From contig NZ_VCHY01000024.1 of the NCBI RefSeq assembly GCF_005877885.1, positions 25,674-89,673 of the forward strand: a stretch of 64,000 nt of DNA, read 5' to 3'. The notes beneath the pieces were generated by a model. That model did no database searches and had not been told where the DNA came from. It was given only the letters and a program-made list of their open reading frames with translations. Positions 38,075-48,317 of this stretch are shown one piece after another (the stretch's first letter is position 1; each line of letters starts with the position of its first letter). A program made the position numbers and the translations under genes. The DNA is from Labilibacter sediminis (GTDB taxonomy: Bacteria > Bacteroidota > Bacteroidia > Bacteroidales > Marinilabiliaceae).

Positions 38075-39574
38075 TTACTGAATCACTATAATAAAATCTT
38101 TAGTACAGCTGTTAGCGACCTCACCACAAGGTATGATTGATGATGCTGTTGTCCAAGCATCTCCCGTTAAAACACGCATTCTAGTCTTGCCAATAACTGC
38201 GTCAGCTGGCACTGTAATACTTGCTTCGAAAGGCCCGTCATTCAATGATTCAAAAGCACCAAATTCCTGAACTTTTTCTATTTCATCAAAAGTACCATCT
38301 GCGTTCCAATCTATCCAGATCAAGGTGCGTGACCAATTGTTTGATTGCGTTAAATTGACTGTAAAGCTGCTACCAGCAGTAACTGTCAATTCTTCGTCGG
38401 TATAATATTCGAAATTGCCAGCAGGTAGCCCTCCTGAGTAATCAATGTTTGTTGTACCGCCTGTTGTTAATAATGTAGCTGCAGAATAATCACCGGTCCC
38501 TGATACAGAACAATAGCTCACACCACCAACTTCAATAAGGAAATCTTTAACACTGCAATTTGCAACTTCACCACAAGGAGCTGCATCTATATCCGTAGTC
38601 CATGCATCACCTGTTAATACTCTCATTCTGGTAATTCCAGGCTTTGCATCTGCAGGTACAGAAATAGCACCACTTAAAGGACCATCATTTAATTGTCCGG
38701 CTACGCCTAAAACTAACACTCTCTCACCATCATCTACAAAGTCTTTATCTCCATTCCAATCAGCCCATACTACAGTCATAGACCAATTGTTTGATTGTGT
38801 AACTTCAAGGTCAAATAAACCTCCTGGTTGAATAATTATATTTTCTCCATCATGTAGTTCGTAATTACCAGTTAAAAGACTTCCAGAATAATTAACATCA
38901 GCATCAGCCCCATAAGTTCTAACATTATCAGCATGGTAATCTCCAGTTCCTGTTACAGTACAATACTGCAAACCTAAAATTGGAGGGTTGCCACTAACCG
39001 CAATTTCAACACTTGCAGACTTACTCCCTTCTACACTGGTTACTGTAATAACAGCTACACCCGGAGCAACTGCCTGAATAATTCCATTATTAACTGTAGC
39101 TACAGACTCATCACTTGAACTCCAAACTACATCCTGAATAGTTGCATCTGCAGGAGTAAAAATTACATTATACGATGTTTGTGACGGATCAGAAATTTCG
39201 ACTTCCTCCAGTTCTACTTTCTCGACTTTATTAATAACCCTTACATCAACAGTCTTTTCTCCATTATCAGAAGTTGCCGTCAATGTTACACTACCAAGTG
39301 CCATTCCTTTTACTCCTGCAACAAGGCCATTTTCTGAATATTGCACAATAGCTATACTCTCATCGGTTGAAATCCAATTGAGATTCGGGTCTGTTGCATC
39401 ATCAGGAGTAACATTAACAGTTATTGGAACGATCTCTCCGATGCCTAATAAAAGAGTATTTTCACTTAGCACAAAGTCCTTCATCGAAATAATATCTTCG
39501 TTTTCTTCACAAGAAGATATGCTTATCCCGATTAATAATAAAAGTATGATCCATGGGATTTTTCTTGTCATCAT
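38075..39574 (-). CDS. surface lipoprotein with BIG2-type Ig and two GEVED domains
   Basis: A 499-residue lipoprotein (IPWIILLLLIGISISSC). Two bacterial Ig-like BIG2-type domains follow (about 35-195; SIAIVQYSENGLVAGVKG, SVATVNNGIIQAVAPG). Then come two GEVED-type repeats (about 205-350 and 355-499), each with WADWNGD or WIDWNAD, LNDGP and PADA.xGxTRMRVLTGDAW. It is the first gene of the unit that continues with SusC and SusD, the position where surface glycan-binding proteins are often found. A glycan-binding role is inference; GEVED domains are otherwise of uncertain function. Confidence 0.75.
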   Translation of the reverse strand: MMTRKIPWIILLLLIGISISSCEENEDIISMKDFVLSENTLLLGIGEIVPITVNVTPDDATDPNLNWISTDESIAIVQYSENGLVAGVKGMALGSVTLTATSDNGEKTVDVRVINKVEKVELEEVEISDPSQTSYNVIFTPADATIQDVVWSSSDESVATVNNGIIQAVAPGVAVITVTSVEGSKSASVEIAVSGNPPILGLQYCTVTGTGDYHADNVRTYGADADVNYSGSLLTGNYELHDGENIIIQPGGLFDLEVTQSNNWSMTVVWADWNGDKDFVDDGERVLVLGVAGQLNDGPLSGAISVPADAKPGITRMRVLTGDAWTTDIDAAPCGEVANCSVKDFLIEVGGVSYCSVSGTGDYSAATLLTTGGTTNIDYSGGLPAGNFEYYTDEELTVTAGSSFTVNLTQSNNWSRTLIWIDWNADGTFDEIEKVQEFGAFESLNDGPFEASITVPADAVIGKTRMRVLTGDAWTTASSIIPCGEVANSCTKDFIIVIQ

Positions 39575-39758
39575 GATTTAATTGATTTAGTTTCACATTT
39601 AAAATCTCATAGTAAATATATGTCCCATTTTAAGGTCAGGAAGTACTGAAATTCATCTTTAGAGGTAGGTATTTTCGATCACCAACAAGACATTACTCAA
39701 AGCACTAACACACAACACTTTAAGTAATTACGCTTAGCAATATCACAACACATTAGTC

Positions 39759-42700
39759 CTAATTTAATCGCTTTTGTTTGATATAATCACTGGGATTTAC
39801 TCCATACTTTTTTTTAAACTCCTGACTAAAATGTCGACGATTGGTATATCCCACTTTAAAACATACATCAATAATTGGGAGTTTGCTTTCTTTAAACAAC
39901 TGAGCAGCTCTTTTCAACCTATAGTCTTTAATAAATCCGATTACTGTCATACCTGTTAATGCCTTAATTTTTTTATAAACATTAGAATGACTCATCGCAA
40001 TACTTTTGGATAGCTGATCGATATTAAACTCATCATCTTCAATATGCTCTTCAACAACATCTACTAACTTGGTTAGAAACTCTTTGTCAGGGGAGTTAAC
40101 TGTTATCTCTTTAGGATTTATCATGCCCTCTTTAAAGTAATGCTCAGATAACATACGCCTATTAACAAGCAAATTTCTTATTCTTGCCTTTAATACTTTT
40201 TCATTAAATGGTTTAGTAAGATATTCATCTGCTCCCATCTCATAGCCTTCAATCTTATGGGCTGCCAATGTTCTGGCTGTTAAAAGAATAACCGGCACAT
40301 GACTAATGCGTATATCAGATTTTAGCTTCCTACACATATTTATACCATCCATAACCGGCATCATTACATCACTTATAACCAAATCTGGCACAAGTTCAAT
40401 GCATTTTTCAATCCCTTCTTTTCCGTTAGAAGCTTCAAACACGATATAAACATCGGATAATATACTTTGCAAATAAGCTCTTATATTATTATTGTCTTCA
40501 ACAATAAGTATTGTAGAACCTTTAAACTCCTCTGCAGGTATAGCAACTCTCCCCAGGTCTTCTTCTTCAACGGTGTAATTTTCTATATTTTCCTCATTTA
40601 GGTCTTCATCAATAATAACATCCTTGAGGTGGTCTTTACCTAAAGGCAGTTTAATTTCAAAACAACTTCCCTTAAGTAATTCACTTTGTACAGCAATTGT
40701 TCCCTTGTGTAATTCCACAATATCCTTTGCTATAGATAAACCAATTCCAAAGCCCTTCTCCTGATAACCATCCTCTTCATTTTGGTAAAAACGCTCAAAT
40801 ATTTTAGGTAATTTATCAGCTGCAATGCCTATACCTGTATCTCTAACTTTTATAACAACGTGTTCTACTTGCTTTGTAACCTCTACAGTAATACTATTTT
40901 CTTGTTGTGTAAATTTAAAAGCATTTGATAATAAATTATATAAGGCTTTTTCCAGCTGTATTTTATCAAACCACACCTGTATATCATCTGCCGACTTGTT
41001 AAAAACATACCTGATATTATTATTAATAGCATGTTGCGTATAGCTTAAATATATTTCATTCACAAAGTCAACAATATTTCCTTTAGTAACTTTAAGTTTA
41101 ATATGTCCTTCTTCCAGCTTACGAAAATTAAGCAGTTCATTCACTAAGTTCATTAACCGGTTAGTGTTACTTTTAATGATAGATAGCTGTTTTTTTTCTG
41201 ACAGATCAGCATTTTCATTCTGCAATAATCTATTAAGAGGACCAGTTATTAATGTTAAAGGCGTTCTAATTTCATGAGAGATATTTGTAAAAAAACGAGT
41301 TTTCATTCGGTGCAAAAGATCTTCCTGCTCTCGCTGTATTTTTTCTAATTTTAAAGCATTCTTCATCCCTGACCACTTTAGGGTATACCTGCGATAAACA
41401 TAAAGGATAAACACTATTATAAGAAGATAAATGATATAAGCCCACCATGTTTTCCAAGGAGGAGGTAATATCCGGAGGCTGATACTTGCTATATTCTGAT
41501 TGTTCCATTCTCCATTGTCGGACTGACACCTCACTTTAAAAGTATACTCTCCCGATGACAGGTTTGTATAAGTAGCTGTACGCTGCATCCCAACATCTCT
41601 CCAATCTTCTTCAAATCCTTCCATTTTAACTGCAAAATGTATTTTATTTGCAAAAGGATAGTTTAAAACTGCAAAGTCAAAAGTAATTACCGATTGATCA
41701 TGTTTTAAAGTGATTAAATTTTCAAGATTGATTGGTTGCTTTAAAACTTTACCATCACCAATAGCTATACTTTTATTAAATAACTTAAAGTCAGTTAACC
41801 TTACATTTAAATCAGTATTAACTGTTTTAAAGTGTATTGGATTAAATGCAACTACTCGTTCATCTCCTGCAAAGTAAAGTTCACCTTCTTCATCTTTAAA
41901 AGCTGCATTAATATGAAATCCGTCATCAATACTTGTCAGAGCTTCAACCTGTTTTGTCACGGTATCAAAGCGATAGATCCCTTCCTTTGTTCCCATCCAT
42001 AAGTATCCATTTTCATCATGAAGTAAAGACACCACCATGTTAGAATTTAATGAAGTCCCTATTTTATAGGAAGTAATTTCATGAGATAAAATATCTAAAC
42101 AGTTCAACCCTTCTTTTGTACCAATCCAGAGCTTATTGTTAAATCCTTTCAAAAGGCTATAGATGTAATTACTACCTAAGGTATCTTTATTACCTACTCC
42201 CTCTTTAAATTTTAGAAAAACCTCACTCTCCGGGTCAAATAAATTCAAGCCACCTCCATATGTAGCAATCCATAAACGACCATCACCATTTGGCTCAATG
42301 GCTAAGACGTTATTACTGCTGATTACTCCATTAACTTTACCCTTCGACTGGTAAATAGTAAATAATTCTGTTTGTATATTAAAATAGCACAAACCTCCTC
42401 CCCAGGTAGCCACCCAAAGATCTCCATTGGGTAACTCTATGATATCTCTAACATCGTTAAATGGTAATGAATTCTTATTACCCGGATCTCTCTTGAAATG
42501 TTTAATAATGCCTTTGTAAGGATTAAAAAGAATTAATCCACTGGCAAATGTTCCAAGCCAATAATTATTATCTTTTGTTGATTTTATACATTGAATATAC
42601 TTCCCTCTAAACTCATTTTTATTATACTGCGTGACAGATTTACTATTTAAATCCAGGTAACTTAATCCATCACCATCTGTTCCCATCCACAAATACTGAT

Positions 42701-43814
42701 TTTTTCGAAAAACTGACAGTATTGGTGATGCAGTGCGTGTTTGAGGACTGCTATAATAACTTGTTATATCATTACTCGTGGCTAATAGAACATTAAGACC
42801 TTTCCATGCATTACCAATCCAGATATTAGATTGATTATCCTCAAAGAATGTATTAACGGTATTATTAGATAAAGAAGACGAGAACTCTTTATCATGGAGA
42901 ACCTGGTTAATCAGCTCTCCTTCTTTACTAATCATTAACAAACCATCACCATCTGTTCCCAACCATACTGTGCCTTTATCATCATGCCAAATCGTTCTAA
43001 TAATTGAAATGTCATCGTAAGGGGTATTTTCAAAAAATCTGCTAACCACATTTGTTGAAGTATTCAATAGCAATAAACTTTGACCATTAGTTCCTATCAG
43101 CAATTTATTATTACCAAAATAACCTATATCATTAATGTAATCTATGATATACTTCTTATTATCTTTTGATATGGTAACCACCTGTTCTGCACTATCGTTC
43201 GCGGGATTATACTTTAATAAGCCAAGCCCATAAGTACCTAGCCAAAACATTCCCTTCTCATCCTCATAAATACTCCAAATGCTTAGAAATTCTGAATCCT
43301 TATGCTTAAAACTATTTAGGCAATATTCAAAAACCTCCTCTTTCTCATTATATCTGGCCAATCCCTTATCTGTACCTATCCATATTATGCCTTTCTTATC
43401 CTCGCAAATAGTATGCACCACCTTGAAACTAAGAATTTCTTTCTTCCGGGTAATGCTTTGAAAAGAAACAAACGAATTTAAAAGGTTATTATAAAGGTTC
43501 ACACCTCCTCCACTTGTAGCTACCCACATCCTTGATTTACTATCAATTAGCAAGTCCGAAATGTCGTTTGAACTAATATTACTATTCTTTTGATGATATA
43601 CTTTAAATTGATTACCATCATATCTATTAAGCCCGTTTTTAGTACCAACCCATATAAATCCTGTGGTATCCTGGACAATACTCGTTACACTCCCGTTCGA
43701 AAGTCCTGCCTGCCTGTTAATATGTTCAAACCTCATTTGAACCAGAGCACTTGCACTATTGGGAAGAACAAAAGACAGGAGTAAAATAAAAATCTTAAAA
43801 TGAGTCATTATCAA
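39759..43814 (-). CDS. hybrid two-component system regulator of the second locus
   Basis: A 1351-residue regulator of the same class as the one at 24191. It has a signal segment, propeller repeats (WIGTKNGL, WVATSGGG, WLGTDGDG), a Y_Y_Y domain and a transmembrane helix near 791-812. The histidine kinase has FFTNISHEIRTPLTL (His near 844), NLLSNAFKFT and GIGLSIA. The receiver has LIVEDNNNI and phospho-Asp near 1147 in ISDVMMPVMDG, and the C-terminus is an AraC HTH (RRHFSQEFKKKYGVNPSDY). It lies between the GH123 genes and the SusC/D unit on one strand and probably controls both. Confidence 0.93.
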   Translation of the reverse strand: MIMTHFKIFILLLSFVLPNSASALVQMRFEHINRQAGLSNGSVTSIVQDTTGFIWVGTKNGLNRYDGNQFKVYHQKNSNISSNDISDLLIDSKSRMWVATSGGGVNLYNNLLNSFVSFQSITRKKEILSFKVVHTICEDKKGIIWIGTDKGLARYNEKEEVFEYCLNSFKHKDSEFLSIWSIYEDEKGMFWLGTYGLGLLKYNPANDSAEQVVTISKDNKKYIIDYINDIGYFGNNKLLIGTNGQSLLLLNTSTNVVSRFFENTPYDDISIIRTIWHDDKGTVWLGTDGDGLLMISKEGELINQVLHDKEFSSSLSNNTVNTFFEDNQSNIWIGNAWKGLNVLLATSNDITSYYSSPQTRTASPILSVFRKNQYLWMGTDGDGLSYLDLNSKSVTQYNKNEFRGKYIQCIKSTKDNNYWLGTFASGLILFNPYKGIIKHFKRDPGNKNSLPFNDVRDIIELPNGDLWVATWGGGLCYFNIQTELFTIYQSKGKVNGVISSNNVLAIEPNGDGRLWIATYGGGLNLFDPESEVFLKFKEGVGNKDTLGSNYIYSLLKGFNNKLWIGTKEGLNCLDILSHEITSYKIGTSLNSNMVVSLLHDENGYLWMGTKEGIYRFDTVTKQVEALTSIDDGFHINAAFKDEEGELYFAGDERVVAFNPIHFKTVNTDLNVRLTDFKLFNKSIAIGDGKVLKQPINLENLITLKHDQSVITFDFAVLNYPFANKIHFAVKMEGFEEDWRDVGMQRTATYTNLSSGEYTFKVRCQSDNGEWNNQNIASISLRILPPPWKTWWAYIIYLLIIVFILYVYRRYTLKWSGMKNALKLEKIQREQEDLLHRMKTRFFTNISHEIRTPLTLITGPLNRLLQNENADLSEKKQLSIIKSNTNRLMNLVNELLNFRKLEEGHIKLKVTKGNIVDFVNEIYLSYTQHAINNNIRYVFNKSADDIQVWFDKIQLEKALYNLLSNAFKFTQQENSITVEVTKQVEHVVIKVRDTGIGIAADKLPKIFERFYQNEEDGYQEKGFGIGLSIAKDIVELHKGTIAVQSELLKGSCFEIKLPLGKDHLKDVIIDEDLNEENIENYTVEEEDLGRVAIPAEEFKGSTILIVEDNNNIRAYLQSILSDVYIVFEASNGKEGIEKCIELVPDLVISDVMMPVMDGINMCRKLKSDIRISHVPVILLTARTLAAHKIEGYEMGADEYLTKPFNEKVLKARIRNLLVNRRMLSEHYFKEGMINPKEITVNSPDKEFLTKLVDVVEEHIEDDEFNIDQLSKSIAMSHSNVYKKIKALTGMTVIGFIKDYRLKRAAQLFKESKLPIIDVCFKVGYTNRRHFSQEFKKKYGVNPSDYIKQKRLN

Positions 43815-43941
43815 CCATTTTGTAAATAAAGTTAAGATATAATCTTAAAAAATTAAAGTATCCTTTCTGTTATTGTTTGCACAACTGAACAGAAATTATT
43901 CTTGATTTGATACTATCTTTTTTACACTTTATATACCATCT

Positions 43942-45924
43942 TTATAATGCTAATAATTTTATTGTATAACTTCTATTCTCGTAAGATACCTTTAAAAAAT
44001 AAACCCCTTTTGGTATATATTTAGAAAGGTATACTTTCCCGGTATTTGAAAATGAATCAATTTCATCTTCTTGAATAACACATCCATTTGAACTTAAAAA
44101 GGCAACATGAACTTTTTTATTATATACATCAGGGAGTTCTATTGTAACTGTATTGCCGTCTAACGGATTTGGATATGCACGTATTTTTCCGGTTACATAC
44201 GAATTATCTGGTATAATATAACTTGATGTTACATCAACAATATCATTGATAACATTCTGTCCCTCGCGCACAAACTCCTCCGCATTTACTCCGCTTGTTT
44301 TGTTAAACTTCAGAACTACACTGTTCAACAATTCTAGTTTTACATGATCGGCAGGATTAGTAGAAGTTAATAAAGCGTCCTTGAGAATTTTTATCTTCTC
44401 AAAATCTTCAATTCCCTCCCTAAGCATTTCCAACCTCAGGCTGGACAGAAAGTTAACCGGATCTGTATTGGAGCTTCTGTAAATCATTGAAAAATCCCCG
44501 GCTGTATGTGCTCCATCCCTGGCATCAAACGGATCAGACAGACGCCAATAATCATAGGCCCATCTCAAATAACCATCATAGCCTTGACTCAACGCGTGCC
44601 AACACATCCATGTCATCTCTGCGGAATTATTTTCAGGGGTAATATAATTGTTAGGATTTTTTTGTGTGCAACTAGTATAAAATGTTGATACTTTCCCCTC
44701 TGTAATGCCCTGATTGGATGCATCTTCAAGAATTCCTGATATATCGTAAAAATGTGATTTAGATTCATTGCTTAGACCGTGAGAGTATGCAATCCCTAAC
44801 TTCCAGTCCGGATCATTGCCATGAACAACGGAAATCACGTTATTTAGTTTTGCTTCTGAAACTTCATCCAGGTATAACACTGTTTTATCGAACCACCCTT
44901 TTTCATCCAGGTGTATTTTAAATGCCGTGAGGAAGTGATTCCACCTGGTGCTGTATGTGGATGTATTTAAAGGTGCATTTAAAGTGGCTTTTTGATTGGT
45001 GGACTCATTCCAATAAGGTATTTGGCTTTCATTCCAACCAACTGGTGAAAAACAACTTATTTGTTCTGTTATTCCCCATGACATAAGTTTGGTAACATAT
45101 TTATCAAAAACTGTAAAATCATATTCCCATGTTCCGTCTGTCTTTTTTATCCACTTCACCATTGATTCTGCTCCTAAAGCACCGTCTTTAATATATGTTG
45201 TGATCACTTTTTGACCTACATTAGCTAACAGCCTGTAGGCAGGTTCTATCAGATCAAAATGCTCGTCTGACCATGTAGTTATTTTATTACTCCAGTTAGC
45301 ATCATTGTAACGATCAAGGTTATTTACCGGAAACTGCCATAAATCTAAATGAAAACTCCAATTAGAAACATCAGGTAAAGTGTAGTCCACGACTTTTAAT
45401 TCAAGATTAAAAATTAATGGAGTATCTACTCCTTTTACGGTAATATTACCCGTATAAACACCAGCAACTGTTGCTTCAGGCACATCTATAATCACCCATA
45501 ATTTTAAAGGATCCTGAGAAGTTATGGATGTATGAGGTTCATTTGATAAGGCATCAATTATTTCAACAGCTACTTCATGAGTTGGATAAGCAGAACAACT
45601 TCTTGCTTCAGGATCACCCTTAATGTATTTCCCAAAGCTTAATTTTATATTGGAGGAGGAAATCTGATCATTACCTTTTATTAAGGCACTAATATCATAA
45701 CTTAAATTATTAATATCATAACTACTCCATAAAACAATCTGTTTATAAATTCGCTCTCCTTTCCATACAACCGTATGCCAACTTTGGGTTTCTTCTCCGA
45801 CAAAACTTTCATTTTTTTGATATCGTTTAAACTTACTCTCAAAAGAGCCTTGTAATGATTGTGAATTGATCATATTTGAAAACAGATGTAATGTCAGAAG
45901 TATACATACAAGTTTCATAATCAT
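43942..45924 (-). CDS. GH123-type beta-N-acetylgalactosaminidase with T9SS tail
   Basis: A 660-residue secreted protein: signal peptide (1-21), N-terminal beta-sandwich (about 25-180), GH123/DUF4091 barrel (about 185-560) and a T9SS type-A sorting domain (AYPNPLDGNTV to the end). VLYLDEVSE gives an Asp353-Glu354 pair, the positions used for substrate-assisted catalysis in GH123. WMCWHALSQGYDGYLRWAYDYW and LREGIEDFEKIKIL are further family features. Two relatives follow upstream (46007 and 48318), so this is a tandem array. An in-frame ATG at 45918 is an alternative start. Confidence 0.82.
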   Translation of the reverse strand: MIMKLVCILLTLHLFSNMINSQSLQGSFESKFKRYQKNESFVGEETQSWHTVVWKGERIYKQIVLWSSYDINNLSYDISALIKGNDQISSSNIKLSFGKYIKGDPEARSCSAYPTHEVAVEIIDALSNEPHTSITSQDPLKLWVIIDVPEATVAGVYTGNITVKGVDTPLIFNLELKVVDYTLPDVSNWSFHLDLWQFPVNNLDRYNDANWSNKITTWSDEHFDLIEPAYRLLANVGQKVITTYIKDGALGAESMVKWIKKTDGTWEYDFTVFDKYVTKLMSWGITEQISCFSPVGWNESQIPYWNESTNQKATLNAPLNTSTYSTRWNHFLTAFKIHLDEKGWFDKTVLYLDEVSEAKLNNVISVVHGNDPDWKLGIAYSHGLSNESKSHFYDISGILEDASNQGITEGKVSTFYTSCTQKNPNNYITPENNSAEMTWMCWHALSQGYDGYLRWAYDYWRLSDPFDARDGAHTAGDFSMIYRSSNTDPVNFLSSLRLEMLREGIEDFEKIKILKDALLTSTNPADHVKLELLNSVVLKFNKTSGVNAEEFVREGQNVINDIVDVTSSYIIPDNSYVTGKIRAYPNPLDGNTVTIELPDVYNKKVHVAFLSSNGCVIQEDEIDSFSNTGKVYLSKYIPKGVYFLKVSYENRSYTIKLLAL

Positions 45925-46006
45925 GTTGAGTTTAATTTTTGTTAATCACTACAACTGCATAAAGTTTCTAAACAGAAGACTGTCACTTTTATAAAAGTAG
46001 AATAAC

Positions 46007-47995
46007 TCATTCTAAACGAATTACCTCAACATAAGTACCTTCCACTAATTTTACTCTTACCAAGTAATAATCCGGCAATAAATTAGCAAGGAAAATATTC
46101 CCTCCCATAACTGGTTCCTGAAATTTTTGAAATAAAATACGTTTCCCTTTATAAGTTAATACTTCCACTTCAGTAAATTCTTTCTGAGCACTTATGGTAA
46201 TTTGATTTGATATTTCATTTACTTCAATATGAACTTGATTAGATACTGTTTTCGTAGAATCAACTACAACAATTCCTTTTGACAAATTTTTCAACAATTC
46301 CTGTCCTTCTACAACCAGTTGATTGGCATTACTGCCACTTGATGCAGAAAATTTATCAATCATACCATTTAACAATTTCAATTTAAGCGTATCTCTATTT
46401 ACTTCAAACTCTTCCTTCAAAATTTTTATTTTTTCGAAATCCTGAATTCCTTCTCTTAGCATTTCCGTTCTAATACCCATAACAGGCTTCATTCCCTGTC
46501 CATTTTTTGATCTATAAATCATTGAAAAATCACCTGATGTAAATGCTCCATCTCTTGTATCAAAAGGATCTTCTTTAGTCCAATAATCAAAAGCCCACCT
46601 TAAATAACCATCCAATCCTTCACGATGGGCATGCCATGCCATCCATGTCATTTCCGCAACACTATTTACCGGGGTTGTATAATTATTGGGAATAGTTTCT
46701 GTACAGCTGGTATAAAAGGTATTTGTTTTCTTTTCACGACCTGTTGTATTTACTACACCTAAAATTCCTGAAGCATCATATAACTGATTCATTGTATTTT
46801 GACTCTGCACACTACCGTATGCCATTGCCAATTTCCAATCCTGATCATTTTTTCGTACAAATGAAACCACATCATTCATTTCCTCACATCGGAGTTCGTC
46901 CATATAAAGAACCGTTTTATGAAACCATCCTTTCTCTACCAGATGCTGTTTAAAATGTATTAAAAATGTTGACCAAATCTTTTCATATTCAGGTGTCCAT
47001 TTTTCTATTTTTAAATAATATAATGAATTGTCGTTTACTTTAAAATATGGCAACTCATTCCTTTTACTACCCAATAAAGAATGGCAACTTATCTGCTTTT
47101 CTATTCCCCATTCTTCCATATGATCCACATATTTATCAAAATCAGTAAAATCAAAGCTCCAACAGCCATCCTCATCTAAAAACCATTTAATCATAGGATT
47201 ATGAGCTTCATTTACCTGAGTAAAAATAACTTTCTGCCCCATACCTCCAAGTATCTCATAAAATGGAGCCAGCAATTTAAAATGCTCTTTGGACCATGGT
47301 TTGATTGGCTTATGCCTTTCTGAAACATTATAATATTTCAAAACTTGTAATGGCCATTGCCAAATATCTAAATGAAAACTCCAATCTTTCACTTCAGGAA
47401 TTACCCTGTCTAAAACCTGAATTTCAACTTTAAAAGTCTGAATATTTTCTTTATCCAAAGTCACTTTAATCTCACCTTTATACAGACCTGACTCAAGACT
47501 TCTTGGAACATCTATAGTCAGCCATAATTTTAAAGGATCGCTTGGAGACAAATGATTTACAGCTTTTCTAATCAGTGCGTCAGCTACTTCTGCATATGGT
47601 CTTTCTTCATTAAAATTTTCTCCTTCTGCAATGGTGGTGCAACTTCTTGGTGCAACATCTCCTTTTACATAAGAAGGAAATCGAAGGGATATATTGGATC
47701 TATCAATTTTGCTTTTCTTATTTTCAGCATTTATTAAATCTTTGATCTTATAAGTAACATTTTCATGAGAGGAATCACTCCATAGAACAATCTGTTGATG
47801 TATTTTCTCCCCTTTCCATACAACAGCTCTCCATTCATTTGTTTTTACACCCTCAAATTTTTCTCCCTTTTGATATCGTTTAAATTTACTTTCAAAAGAA
47901 CCATTACTTTTTTGCGCTTTAAGATTTGAGAAAAAACAAATTAAGACGATAAAAATTAATAATAACTTGCCGAACAATTTCTGAATTATATCCAT
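46007..47995 (-). CDS. GH123-type beta-N-acetylgalactosaminidase, second copy, weak T9SS-like tail
   Basis: Read from the ATG at 47995, which starts a good signal peptide (KLLLIFIVLICFFSNLKAQ); ATGs at 48064 and beyond would bury it. Clear paralogue of the 43942 gene: both open with GSFESKFKRYQK. VLYMDELRCE gives Asp366-Glu367, and WMAWHAHREGLDGYLRWAFDYW and LREGIQDFEKIKIL match. The C-terminus (ITISAQKEFTEVEVLTYKGK to VEVIRLE) looks like a T9SS domain that lacks the usual YPNP start, so export by T9SS is less certain. Gap to the next gene is 82 bp. Confidence 0.8.
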   Translation of the reverse strand: MDIIQKLFGKLLLIFIVLICFFSNLKAQKSNGSFESKFKRYQKGEKFEGVKTNEWRAVVWKGEKIHQQIVLWSDSSHENVTYKIKDLINAENKKSKIDRSNISLRFPSYVKGDVAPRSCTTIAEGENFNEERPYAEVADALIRKAVNHLSPSDPLKLWLTIDVPRSLESGLYKGEIKVTLDKENIQTFKVEIQVLDRVIPEVKDWSFHLDIWQWPLQVLKYYNVSERHKPIKPWSKEHFKLLAPFYEILGGMGQKVIFTQVNEAHNPMIKWFLDEDGCWSFDFTDFDKYVDHMEEWGIEKQISCHSLLGSKRNELPYFKVNDNSLYYLKIEKWTPEYEKIWSTFLIHFKQHLVEKGWFHKTVLYMDELRCEEMNDVVSFVRKNDQDWKLAMAYGSVQSQNTMNQLYDASGILGVVNTTGREKKTNTFYTSCTETIPNNYTTPVNSVAEMTWMAWHAHREGLDGYLRWAFDYWTKEDPFDTRDGAFTSGDFSMIYRSKNGQGMKPVMGIRTEMLREGIQDFEKIKILKEEFEVNRDTLKLKLLNGMIDKFSASSGSNANQLVVEGQELLKNLSKGIVVVDSTKTVSNQVHIEVNEISNQITISAQKEFTEVEVLTYKGKRILFQKFQEPVMGGNIFLANLLPDYYLVRVKLVEGTYVEVIRLE

Positions 47996-48101
47996 ATCAA
48001 TTCGCTTATTACTTTTACATTTCTGGTTCATCTTGACACACATCTCTTTAAAATTATTTAACAAATAGTAACTAACTAGTTCCTTTAATACGCTTTACCA
48101 G

Positions 48102-48299
48102 TTAATCTCCTCCACATAAATTTACCACCACTAGAATATTTTCAAACAACGGGATAACCAAAGGTTGGTTTAGCTTATGAATAGTATAGGTACAGCTACA
48201 GCAATAATCCATACTAAAAACAGACAGATGCTCCACTTTATTAAATGGATACAACACCAATTGTTCATCTTCTATTTTCAATAATTCATCAACTTTCAT
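48102..48299 (-). CDS. small ORF of unknown function inside the GH123 array
   Basis: Sixty-five codons from an ATG at 48299, 18 bp after the stop of the third GH123 gene. It contains an unusual DYCCSCTY cluster and ends VVVNLCGGD. No signal peptide or membrane helix is evident. It may be a real small gene, or the remnant of the C-terminus of a larger one. Support is position and an intact frame only. Confidence 0.25.
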   Translation of the reverse strand: MKVDELLKIEDEQLVLYPFNKVEHLSVFSMDYCCSCTYTIHKLNQPLVIPLFENILVVVNLCGGD

Positions 48300-48317
48300 G
48301 ATTGTGCAAACTCTTAT

